12,422 nt of DNA from Peptococcaceae bacterium UBA3933 (GCA_002385805.1 DGEF01000036.1:1-12422), one strand, 5' to 3'; counted from the stretch's first letter, positions 7,201 to 12,422 are shown. Program-made: numbers and translations. The notes: generated from the sequence alone by a model not told the origin.

Positions 7201-8535
7201 TTTGAACCCTGTAAGCTTTATGAATTGCCGAAAAGGGCTATTTTTACGAAAGAAAATAGAGAGACTCATACTATTTTAGCTCCCCAAATGGCTCCTATTC
7301 ATTTTCAGCTACTTTTACCTGCTTTTCAGTCAGTAGGTTATAATATAGAGTTGCTACCTCCTGTTGATGAAAATGCTGTAAATGAAGGATTAAAGTATGT
7401 TCATAATGATGCCTGTTATCCTACTATTATCGTTGTAGGCCAAATCATGGCTGCCTTAAAATCCGGCAAATATGATTTAGACCGTACTTCCCTAATTATT
7501 AGCCAAACCGGAGGAGGATGTCGGGCAACTAACTATATCGCTTTCATTAGAAGAGCTTTGCGAGCTGCCGGTTTAGAGAAAATACCGGTAATTCCTTTAA
7601 ATGCAGGGAAAGGACTTGAAACCAGCCCAGGGTTTACTTGGTCTTTACCCCTTTTGCATCGTGGCTGTATGGCCTTGGTTTATGGCGACTTATTGATGCA
7701 ATTACTATATGCGGTTCGCCCTTATGAAAGAATAAAAGGTTCCACTAATTTGCTTTATGAAAAATGGGTAAAGCGTTTACAAGAAGCCATTCCCAGAGGG
7801 AAAATGAAAGAATTTACCCGGAATATTCAGGAAATAGTGCGAAGTTTCAGTGAGATAGAGGTAAATGACATTAAAAAACCTAAAGTAGGTGTTGTGGGCG
7901 AAATCTTAGTAAAATTTCATCCTTTTGCTAACAATTATATTGTGGAGGTTTTGGAAAACGAGGGGGCGGAGGCAGTGGTGCCCGACTTAACTGGATTCTT
8001 TTTGTATTCTGCTTATGATGCTGTTTACCGGTATGAAGCGTTATCAGGTAGTAGAAAAGAAAAAATCCTATCCAGCATTTTTATCAAATTTATCGAACGA
8101 TACCGGAGAGAAATGCGCAAAGCTTTAGAAAGAAGCGGCAGGTTTACCCCTCCGCCAACTATTGAAGAACTGGCAAAAGGTGCTTCTAAAATCCTGTCTT
8201 TAGGAAATCAGACCGGGGAAGGCTGGTTTTTAACCGGGGAAATGGTGGAATTGCTTGAAAATGGTGTTAATAATATTGTTTGTGTGCAACCTTTTGCCTG
8301 CTTACCTAACCATATTGTAGGCAAAGGGATGATCAAAGAAATACGGCGTCATTATCCAAAAGCCAATATTGCTCCTATTGATTATGACCCCGGTGCCAGT
8401 GAGGTTAATCAGCTTAACCGTATTAAGTTAATGCTTTCTGTTGCTTTTAAAAACTTAGGTAAAGAAACTTTTGCTCAAGTAAAACCTAAAACCTTAAAGG
8501 TTGCCTCTGATTATAGTACAAAACAAATTAATTAA
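4252..8535 (+). CDS. Giant fused 2-hydroxyacyl-CoA dehydratase activase/dehydratase-like iron-sulfur protein
   Basis: The 1427-residue cytoplasmic protein combines COG1924/BadF-BcrA activase domains with COG3580/COG3581-like (DUF2229 and HgdB-type) regions. Domain A (about 1-260) and domain B (about 314-575) are ASKHA ATPases with phosphate loops DVGSTTVK (D7) and DAGSTTTK (D321), VTG at 60-62 and 376-378, and GGPLYF / GGTFYN. Each keeps two activase cysteines 39 residues apart: C122/C161 and C441/C480. Next comes CxxCxxxC-x18-C (C601, C604, C608, C627). The DUF2229-like half starts near R664 and has C717, C742, C759 and C930. The last half (about 1005-1420) has C1055, C1090, C1139, C1344 and C1350. 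Members couple ATP hydrolysis to very low-potential electron transfer; the substrate of this long form is unknown. The SD before the ATG is a weak GTGGGGG, and I found no convincing promoter in 4097-4251. Confidence 0.9.
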   Translation: MLYLGLDVGSTTVKLVALDEAYNVVYNKYQRHFSNIKDTIVELITETYQIFKGSKVTIMVTGSAGMSISEKLEIPFIQEVIACTKAVETFIPETDVAIELGGEDAKITYFDDTREQRMNGTCAGGTGAFIDQMATLLKTDAQGLNELAKNHKVIYPIASRCGVFAKTDVQPLLNEGANKEDIAASIFQAVVNQTISGLACGKPIRGNVAFLGGPLYFLSELRKRFIETLKLKEENVIFPALSQYFVAIGAALASKETKPFSFKLIYDRLPNLRAGLEEKALLAPLFKDLKEYEAFCKRHGQYKVKRAELAKVQGNCFLGIDAGSTTTKLALIDAEGNLVYSHYSSNEGSPLQSTIKALKDLYKILPSGAKIAYSGVTGYGEALIKSALCVDIGEIETVAHHKAADFFLPGVDFVLDIGGQDMKCMYIKDGVINSIMLNEACSSGCGSFIETFAHSLNMSVEEFARIGILAENPVDLGTRCTVFMNSKVKQAQKEGATVGDISAGIAYSVIKNALFKVIKLRNPEQLGKKIVVQGGTFYNDAVLRSLEIIADKEVIRPDIAGIMGAFGMALIARERYKGQETTLLKEQEIGNFTNEISMRHCGLCGNNCLLTINKFSDNREFISGNRCERGAGLERRENSLPNLFQYKYRRLFSYKPLSTEKAVRGTIGLPRVLNMYEHYPFWFTFFTELGFRVVLSQRSSKKIYELGIETIASESLCYPAKLANGHIMNLINKGVKTIFYPCIPKDKKEDLEADNNYSCPIVTSYPEAIKANMDILHRGDIRFLHPFLPMDAPDRLVQRLYEELEIFNIPKREIQKAVEKAYKELDNFRKDMRREGEKALEYLKETGQKGIVLAGRPYHLDPEINHGIPELITSLGLAVLTEDSVAHLGKVERPLTAVDQWVYHSRLYRAASFVATQKDLELVQLNSFGCGLDAITTEQVEEILERFDKLYTLIKIDEINNLGAARIRIRSLLAAMQERENHGFEPCKLYELPKRAIFTKENRETHTILAPQMAPIHFQLLLPAFQSVGYNIELLPPVDENAVNEGLKYVHNDACYPTIIVVGQIMAALKSGKYDLDRTSLIISQTGGGCRATNYIAFIRRALRAAGLEKIPVIPLNAGKGLETSPGFTWSLPLLHRGCMALVYGDLLMQLLYAVRPYERIKGSTNLLYEKWVKRLQEAIPRGKMKEFTRNIQEIVRSFSEIEVNDIKKPKVGVVGEILVKFHPFANNYIVEVLENEGAEAVVPDLTGFFLYSAYDAVYRYEALSGSRKEKILSSIFIKFIERYRREMRKALERSGRFTPPPTIEELAKGASKILSLGNQTGEGWFLTGEMVELLENGVNNIVCVQPFACLPNHIVGKGMIKEIRRHYPKANIAPIDYDPGASEVNQLNRIKLMLSVAFKNLGKETFAQVKPKTLKVASDYSTKQIN

Positions 8536-8564
8536 AAGAGACCGGAGTTACCGGTCTCTTTTAA
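8532..8564. terminator. Bidirectional terminator carrying both convergent stop codons
   Basis: TTAAAAGAGACCGG (8532-8545) pairs perfectly, 14 of 14, with CCGGTCTCTTTTAA (8551-8564) around the loop AGTTA. The A-run on one side and the T-run on the other make it work from either direction. The plus-strand TAA of the large gene (8533-8535) and the minus-strand TAA of the hemerythrin-like gene (8561-8563) both lie inside the stem. Confidence 0.9.
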
Positions 8565-8980
8565 CTTACTCTGTCTACAATGTAGTAAAGTTCGTTATCT
8601 TCTTTTTGAATGCGAATTTGAAGAGCCTTAAATATTTCTTTAGTTTCCTTGATAAAAGTTGAGGGGTCTTTTTCGATAGCTAATGGACTTGGCCATTTTT
8701 TCATATATTCGTTAAATTTTCCCTTTAAGTCACTCATTTCTTCACTGTACTTTCTGGCTAAATTTTGTACTTCTTTATTTTCATGTTTGAATAGTCGCGG
8801 ATACAAGGCTTGGTCTTCCATGGCCAAATGAACGTTTAAATGTCCGGCTAATTGGGCTAATAAGGAACGAACTCTTTTGGCGTTTATTGCTAATTTTTCT
8901 TCAGTTAATTCTTTGTTTATCTCTTTTTTTATTTGCAAAATTGTTTGGTGTTGTTCCCGAAATCTTAGAGTTTTTTCCAT
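8561..8980 (-). CDS. Hemerythrin-like (HHE-type) four-helix protein with incomplete metal ligand set
   Basis: The 139-residue cytoplasmic protein is all helix. It matches the hemerythrin HHE pattern at H11 (REQHQTIL), at H47/H51 with E55 (GHLNVHLAMEDQALYP) and at E127 (RIQKEDNELY). Classic members bind a di-iron site and sense or carry O2 or NO, or help repair iron-sulfur clusters. Here the second HxxxE pair has Arg at 123 in place of His, and the third helix (about 70-95) has no His apart from H66 at its edge. A full five-His di-iron site is therefore doubtful; mononuclear or altered metal binding is possible. The ATG at 8978-8980 has an AAAGGGGAG SD six bases before it. It lies 76 bases downstream of the ECF gene on the same strand but has its own candidate promoter. 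Being next to an oxygen-sensitive iron-sulfur enzyme fits, but this is only context. Confidence 0.75.
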   Translation of the reverse strand: MEKTLRFREQHQTILQIKKEINKELTEEKLAINAKRVRSLLAQLAGHLNVHLAMEDQALYPRLFKHENKEVQNLARKYSEEMSDLKGKFNEYMKKWPSPLAIEKDPSTFIKETKEIFKALQIRIQKEDNELYYIVDRVS

Positions 8981-9008
8981 TTTTATCTCCCCTTTCGTTT
9001 TTAAGGAA

Positions 9009-9037
9009 ATAATAACGGAAAAAAATTAAGCAGTCAG
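9009..9037 (-). promoter_or_regulatory. Candidate promoter of the hemerythrin-like gene
   Basis: On the minus strand, CTGACT (9032-9037) and TATTAT (9009-9014) are 17 bases apart, matching four and five of six consensus positions. The expected start of transcription is near 9002, giving a leader of about 20 bases that contains the SD. The weak -35 would fit an activator-dependent promoter. Confidence 0.4.
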
Positions 9038-9050
9038 TGACATTAATCAC
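9037..9050. promoter_or_regulatory. Possible Crp/Fnr-family operator, GTGA-N6-TCAC
   Basis: A perfect 4+4 inverted repeat, GTGACATTAATCAC, abuts the -35 of the hemerythrin-like gene. Its centre (9043.5) lies about 41.5 bases upstream of the predicted transcription start, the classic class II activator position. The half-sites equal the core of the E. coli CRP consensus. Such a short dyad can arise by chance. Confidence 0.35.
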
Positions 9051-9056
9051 CAATTT

Positions 9057-9815
9057 TTAACTTTTAATAATTGGTGTTCTTTTTAAAGCAAAAATAACCA
9101 AGTAAGCAATAACCAGGCCAATAACAAATTGGACTATGTTCCAAGGAATACTGAAAACCGGGACAATAAAAGTTCCATACATGAATCCTGCCGCAAGATA
9201 GTAACCCAATACCATCCATAAACCGGCTATGAACATTCCCAGTAGCTTATCTACACCAAAGAGATTTTTGTCAATTTTATTAAGATAAAAGGCCAACCCA
9301 ATAATGATTACGGGAATTAGGATAGAAATCCAGAGTAGTTGTGTTTGCAATTTTTCACTTAATGATAATAGCTCTTGAATATTCGTAACTCCGTCTATTT
9401 CACTTATAAGCTCTGTTGAGCCGGGATTAATGTATTTACCGATAATACTCCGGGTAAAAAAGCTAAACCCAAACCAGATAACAGCCATGATTATGCTAAT
9501 AACAGTGCTTTTGGTTTTATTATTTTTCTCCTCTGCTACCCAACCTACTAAACCTCCCATAACCGTTTTAATAACCAGGGTAGGAAGTACCCAGTTGGCA
9601 TACCCTCCTAAAAGATCCGCTAAAGCAGAACCTACTCCTCCCGCTAAAGCACCCATTTTCCAGCCAAAAAGAATTGCCGCTACAAAAATCATACTGTCCC
9701 CGGCGTGAATATAACCTTGCGTAAAAGGGACAGGGATCCTAACACTAAAAGTAGCCACAAAGACTAAAGCAATCATTAGGGCGGTATAGGTTAAGTTTTT
9801 AGTTTTTTCGCTCAT
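9057..9815 (-). CDS. ECF transporter S component (substrate-binding membrane subunit), possibly for vitamin B6
   Basis: The 252-residue polytopic protein has hydrophobic segments at about 8-25, 38-52, 54-70, 75-94, 103-122, 160-178, 188-212 and 224-244. YIHAGDSMIFVAAILFG (35-51), GGVGSALADLLGGY and the C-terminal SIPWNIVQFVIG (222-233) are typical of the S-component fold. S components bind a vitamin or its precursor and dock on a shared EcfA-EcfA'-EcfT module; none is encoded here, so it would use a module from elsewhere. The usual length is about 170-200 residues. The excess is a block near 98-187 that adds two hydrophobic segments and a polar loop of about 35 residues. The ATG at 9813-9815 has SD GGAGGGG. 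It is divergent from a MocR/PdxR-type regulator, which suggests pyridoxine/pyridoxal as substrate (PdxU-like); this is inference from context. Confidence 0.85.
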   Translation of the reverse strand: MSEKTKNLTYTALMIALVFVATFSVRIPVPFTQGYIHAGDSMIFVAAILFGWKMGALAGGVGSALADLLGGYANWVLPTLVIKTVMGGLVGWVAEEKNNKTKSTVISIIMAVIWFGFSFFTRSIIGKYINPGSTELISEIDGVTNIQELLSLSEKLQTQLLWISILIPVIIIGLAFYLNKIDKNLFGVDKLLGMFIAGLWMVLGYYLAAGFMYGTFIVPVFSIPWNIVQFVIGLVIAYLVIFALKRTPIIKS

Positions 9816-9837
9816 GCTTACCCCTCCAGTATTTTAA

Positions 9838-9881
9838 GGTTGAGGTTAAGGTTAAGATTTAGGTTAAGAATTCTTAACCTA
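9838..9881. repeat. GGTTAA hexamer array ending in a perfect 22-bp palindrome
   Basis: Six-base units run in phase: GGTTGA (9838), GGTTAA (9844), GGTTAA (9850), GATTTA (9856), GGTTAA (9862). The last GGTTAA is the left arm of AGGTTAAGAATTCTTAACCT (9861-9880), perfectly palindromic and extended by one more T-A pair to 9860-9881. It lies 23-66 bases upstream of the S-component start. It would be in that gene's leader RNA if the -10 at 9917-9922 is used, where the GGUUAAG arm could pair with any of three CUUAACC copies. Confidence 0.85.
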
Positions 9882-9895
9882 TGTGGTTTTTATAA

Positions 9896-9924
9896 TTGTC
9901 AGCTGACTAAAATTTAATTATAAT
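9896..9924 (+). promoter_or_regulatory. Sigma-A-type promoter of the MocR/PdxR-like regulator gene
   Basis: TTGTCA (9896-9901), a 17-base spacer and TATAAT (9919-9924) match consensus at five and six of six positions. Transcription would start near 9931, giving a 70-base leader. The -35 overlaps the 10-bp palindrome GTCAGCTGAC (9898-9907). Confidence 0.7.
9917..9922 (-). promoter_or_regulatory. Possible -10 box of the ECF S-component gene, overlapping the divergent -10
   Basis: The minus strand reads TATAAT here, sharing bases with the regulator's own -10 box. The matching -35 position (9940-9945) reads AAGTGG and is not consensus, but it lies inside the CACTTT/AAAGTG dyad. A promoter that needs an activator bound over its -35 would look like this. 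Only one of the two promoters could be occupied at a time. Confidence 0.4.
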
Positions 9925-9932
9925 ATAATAGA

Positions 9933-9979
9933 GTCCTGACCACTTTAAAAGTGACAGTTTTAATTTTTTTAACCAGGAC
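9933..9979. promoter_or_regulatory. Operator-like dyads, probable binding site of the MocR/PdxR-like regulator
   Basis: CACTTTAAAAGTG (9941-9953) is a perfect dyad around one base. It is framed by GTCCTG (9933-9938) and CAGGAC (9974-9979). Three related direct elements follow each other: GACCACTTTAA, GACAGTTTTAA and GACAGTTTAAG. The cluster covers the expected -35 of the S-component promoter and lies just downstream of the regulator's own transcription start, which suits activation of the transporter and self-repression. On the minus strand AAAGTGGTC resembles the AAAGTGG-type motif I remember for corynebacterial PdxR; that memory should be checked. Confidence 0.5.
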
Positions 9980-10000
9980 AGTTTAAGGGGAGAGGCGAAA

Positions 10001-11422
10001 ATGGTAGGTTTGACTTTTAAACTGGACAGAAGTTCCCAGACTCCTATATATATTCAACTTTATGAATATATAAGGAATGAAATTATTTCCGGCCGTATAG
10101 AACCAAATACTAAACTTCCTTCGATCCGCCAATTGGCCGATTTTCTCAATGTCAGCAGAACTACCGTTGAAGTTGCCTATCAACAGCTTAATGTGGAGGG
10201 GTATATAGTTAGCAAACCAAAAGCAGGTTATTTTGTAAACATTATTGAAAATAACACTTTTGGTTTAAATAAAATAAACGAATTTCCTAGTAACAGGGAG
10301 AAAAAAACGATTTCTACTTCTACGGTAGAATATGATTTCCGTAATGATTATATAGACAAAGGCAGTTTTGATTTTCGTTTATGGAGGAAGTATTTGAATA
10401 AGGCCTTAATGGATAATCAGGAACGGTTTTTAAATTACGGTTCTTTCCAGGGAGAGTACGAATTAAGGAAGGAGATAGCCAAATATGTTCACCAATCTCG
10501 AGGTGTCAAATGCATTCCTGAGCAGATCTTTATCGGGGCTGGGGTGCAGAGTCTATTAAATGTGTTGTGTGGCAATTTAAAGCCTCAGTATAATATTATT
10601 GGTTTTGAAGATCCAGGATTTAACCAGGCCCGCCATATTTTTAAAGACCATGAATTTGAAATCATTCCTATTAATTTAGAGAGGGACGGTATTTCTATAA
10701 AATCCTTATGGAAAAGCAAAGCTAAAATTGTCTATGTAAGTCCTTCTAACCAATTTCCCACCGGTTCAGTAATGTCCATCAATAAAAGAATTCAACTATT
10801 AAACTGGGCCCATGAAAATAACGGCCTTATTATTGAAGATGATTATGACAGTGAATTAAGGTATTTCGGTCGACCAATCCCTTCTCTGCAAGGATTAGAT
10901 AAAGGTGCTAATGTAATCTATTTAGGTTCCTTTTCTAAAATATTACTACCGGCTATCAGAATAAGCTACATGATCTTGCCTCAGGACTTGTGTGCAAAAT
11001 ATATGGAGAAAATAACCAAATATAACCAGACTGCATCTAAGTTAGAACAGTTGGCCTTGGCTCTTTTTATGGAAGAGGGAATGTTGGAAAAACATATACG
11101 TAAATTGAGAAAGATTTATGCCAGAAAGAATCAATTACTCATTGAGACAATTAATAGAATTATGCACAAAAAAGTAAAAGTTTTGGCCAAAGAAACAGGT
11201 TTACATGTTTTATTAGAATTGAAAACAAATCATAGTCCCGAAAAAATTGCTTACTTAGCAGAGAGGGTAGGGGTAAAAGTTAACCCTATCTCCAATTACT
11301 CCATAAGTAGTAAAAAAAGTGAGTACCCTTTAGTCCTTCTCTCTTACGGAGGTATTCCTATAGAACATATAGAACCGGCTGTTGGGCTCCTTAACCGAGT
11401 CTGGTTTGAAACTAACCTTTAG
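10001..11422 (+). CDS. MocR/PdxR-family transcription regulator (GntR winged helix + aminotransferase-like PLP domain)
   Basis: The 473-residue protein has a GntR-type winged helix at about residues 14-80 (IYIQLYEYIRNEIISGRI, LPSIRQLADFLNVSRTTV, YQQLNVEGYI). A fold-type I aminotransferase domain follows from about residue 108. PLP-site residues are present: N250 in SPSNQFPTG, D280 to Y282 in EDDYDSEL, and the Schiff-base lysine K313 in GSFSK. Near the C-terminus, where aminotransferases and the GABA sensor GabR have an Arg for the substrate carboxylate, it reads VLLSYGGIP without Arg. This suits a regulator that senses PLP itself. The length is normal for the family. The ATG at 10001 follows AAGGGGAG at eight bases. 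It is divergent from the ECF S component, the probable target; a PdxR role is likely but unproven. Confidence 0.93.
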   Translation: MVGLTFKLDRSSQTPIYIQLYEYIRNEIISGRIEPNTKLPSIRQLADFLNVSRTTVEVAYQQLNVEGYIVSKPKAGYFVNIIENNTFGLNKINEFPSNREKKTISTSTVEYDFRNDYIDKGSFDFRLWRKYLNKALMDNQERFLNYGSFQGEYELRKEIAKYVHQSRGVKCIPEQIFIGAGVQSLLNVLCGNLKPQYNIIGFEDPGFNQARHIFKDHEFEIIPINLERDGISIKSLWKSKAKIVYVSPSNQFPTGSVMSINKRIQLLNWAHENNGLIIEDDYDSELRYFGRPIPSLQGLDKGANVIYLGSFSKILLPAIRISYMILPQDLCAKYMEKITKYNQTASKLEQLALALFMEEGMLEKHIRKLRKIYARKNQLLIETINRIMHKKVKVLAKETGLHVLLELKTNHSPEKIAYLAERVGVKVNPISNYSISSKKSEYPLVLLSYGGIPIEHIEPAVGLLNRVWFETNL

Positions 11423-11481
11423 CAATTTTTGCGAAATTGGGGAGGGTTTTTCCGAAAATTGTAGAAATAGGATAGTGGAGT

Positions 11482-12422
11482 ATGGAGAGAGGAGGAGGGG
11501 TAATTATCAAGGGGTTAATTACACGGAAAGTTGTTTTGTTTTTATTTTTTTGCGGATTAATTTTATTTACTGAGATACCTTTGGCTTATTCTTCAGAAGA
11601 ACAGCCGTTAAATATAGTAATCAATAATGAAGTTATAGTTTTTGGTCCGGAAGAACAAAAACCGGTGATAATTGACCAGCGGACTTATGTTCCTTTGCGA
11701 ATTATCAGTGAAAGTTTGGGGTATAAAGTAGACTGGGATGGCAAAAACAACCAGGTTTTAATTAAAAAGAGCTTAGAGGGTATTGTGAATGAACCTCCGG
11801 TAAATGATACGAACCAGTTAAGGATTGTAATAGACAATGAAGTGTTACAAATTCCGGAGGGGTATGGGAAACCTATTTTAAGTCCCCAGGGAAGAACTTT
11901 AATTCCTTTACGGGTTACTGCCGAAGCTTTAGATTGTGAAGTATATTGGGCACCGGAAGTTGTTATTATTTCCAGCAGACCTGAAGAAGAAAAGGTGGCC
12001 ATTTCCAATAAAGATGAATTTCAATCTACAGAAAAAGATTTTGCTAATCTTAGTCAGATTACCATTATGGGACCTAGTATAGCCACTCGCGAGCAGCTGC
12101 AAGCCTTTTTAGACCGGGAAGAACCCCGGATTAGAAAACTTATGGAGGATAAGTATAGCAGAGCGTTTATTCCTTTTCCTGATTTAATTGACTTATATTT
12201 AAAAATTGGTAGTGAATACAATATCCGGGGAGATATTGCCTTTTGCCAGGCTGTTAAAGAAACGGGATATTTTCAATTTACAGGACTGGTTCAACCCCAC
12301 CAAAACAACTATTGTGGTTTGTGGGCAACAGGAGAACCTCTAACCGGTAATGAAAATTTTTATAACGGTGTTGACCCGACTAAAGTCTTTTTCCTGCCGG
12401 GCTATCACGGTTTAACCTTTGC
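11482..12422 (+). CDS. Secreted glucosaminidase with copper-amine-oxidase-N-like repeats, 3' end beyond window
   Basis: About 313 residues are visible. The N-terminus is basic with a hydrophobic core at 17-29 (VVLFLFFCGLILF) and a possible cleavage near LAYS (34-37), so it is exported. Two copies of the copper amine oxidase N-terminal-like stalk domain follow: about 43-96 (core RTYVPLRIISESLGYKVDWD) and about 113-166 (core RTLIPLRVTAEALDCEVYW). These occur in many clostridial surface proteins and bear no metal chemistry here. From about 231 a glucosaminidase domain (PF01832-like) begins: LIDLYLKIGSEYNIRGDIA, then AVKETGYFQF with E260 as expected catalytic acid, and YCGLWATG. Predicted role is cleavage of peptidoglycan glycan strands. 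An ATG at 11482 has only weak spacing to AGGA. The strong GGAGGAGGGG (11491-11500) lies inside the frame and is followed by ATT/ATC codons, so the start is uncertain. The gap from the regulator is 59 bases. Confidence 0.88.
   Translation, partial: MERGGGVIIKGLITRKVVLFLFFCGLILFTEIPLAYSSEEQPLNIVINNEVIVFGPEEQKPVIIDQRTYVPLRIISESLGYKVDWDGKNNQVLIKKSLEGIVNEPPVNDTNQLRIVIDNEVLQIPEGYGKPILSPQGRTLIPLRVTAEALDCEVYWAPEVVIISSRPEEEKVAISNKDEFQSTEKDFANLSQITIMGPSIATREQLQAFLDREEPRIRKLMEDKYSRAFIPFPDLIDLYLKIGSEYNIRGDIAFCQAVKETGYFQFTGLVQPHQNNYCGLWATGEPLTGNENFYNGVDPTKVFFLPGYHGLTF

Noticed and set aside
9838..9881. Telomere-like or CRISPR-like repeat
   Set aside because: There are only five six-base units with no spacers, and the array lies between a divergent promoter and a start codon, so a regulatory role fits better.
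11423..11456. Possible terminator after the regulator gene (CAATTT / AAATTG hairpin)
   Set aside because: The stem is six AT-rich pairs and is followed by GGGGAGGG before any T-run, so it is too weak to call.
11382..11573. 63-codon plus-strand open frame spanning the regulator end and the next gene's start
   Set aside because: It overlaps two well-supported genes out of frame and has no recognisable protein features.
11685..12008. 107-codon minus-strand open frame
   Set aside because: It is antisense to the copper-amine-oxidase-N-like repeats, which are clearly coding on the plus strand.

Overview
The window reads as an AT-rich chromosomal segment from an anaerobic, low-GC Gram-positive bacterium of the class Clostridia. 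The evidence is strong AGGAGG-type ribosome binding sites, sigma-A-like promoters, U-tract terminators, a giant 2-hydroxyacyl-CoA dehydratase-activase type iron-sulfur protein, a solitary ECF-transporter S component, a VanY-type D,D-carboxypeptidase and a glucosaminidase with copper-amine-oxidase-N-like repeats. No species can be named from the sequence alone. I see no insertion sequence, phage, tRNA, rRNA or CRISPR array, and no gene-free stretch longer than 300 bases.

Left part (1-3380), all on the minus strand. From right to left: a protein of six ~50-55-residue helical repeats split by a Pro/Glu linker, ended by a terminator; a membrane-anchored VanY-type carboxypeptidase; a small protein with an unbroken 88-residue Ile/Leu coiled coil; and a fumarylacetoacetate-hydrolase-family enzyme cut by the window edge. 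The coiled-coil and FAH genes are 21 bases apart and probably one transcript.

Middle (3390-8565), plus strand. A predicted HD-superfamily hydrolase (COG2316-like) has a clear TTGACA promoter and its own terminator. It is followed by a 1427-residue gene joining two activase-type ASKHA ATPase domains, a four-Cys motif and two dehydratase-like Cys-rich halves. A 14-bp perfect hairpin that contains this gene's stop codon and that of the convergent next gene ends both.

Right part (8561-12422). A small hemerythrin-like protein and an ECF S component lie on the minus strand. A MocR/PdxR-type regulator is divergent from the S component across a 185-base gap packed with operator-like structure: a GGTTAA hexamer array running into a 22-bp palindrome, overlapping divergent -10 boxes, and a CACTTT/AAAGTG dyad. 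The arrangement suggests PLP-sensing control of a vitamin B6-type transporter; this is inference. The window ends inside a secreted cell-wall glucosaminidase.

Leads most worth following are the single-chain activase/dehydratase protein, the six-repeat protein of unknown function, and the MocR/ECF intergenic region.
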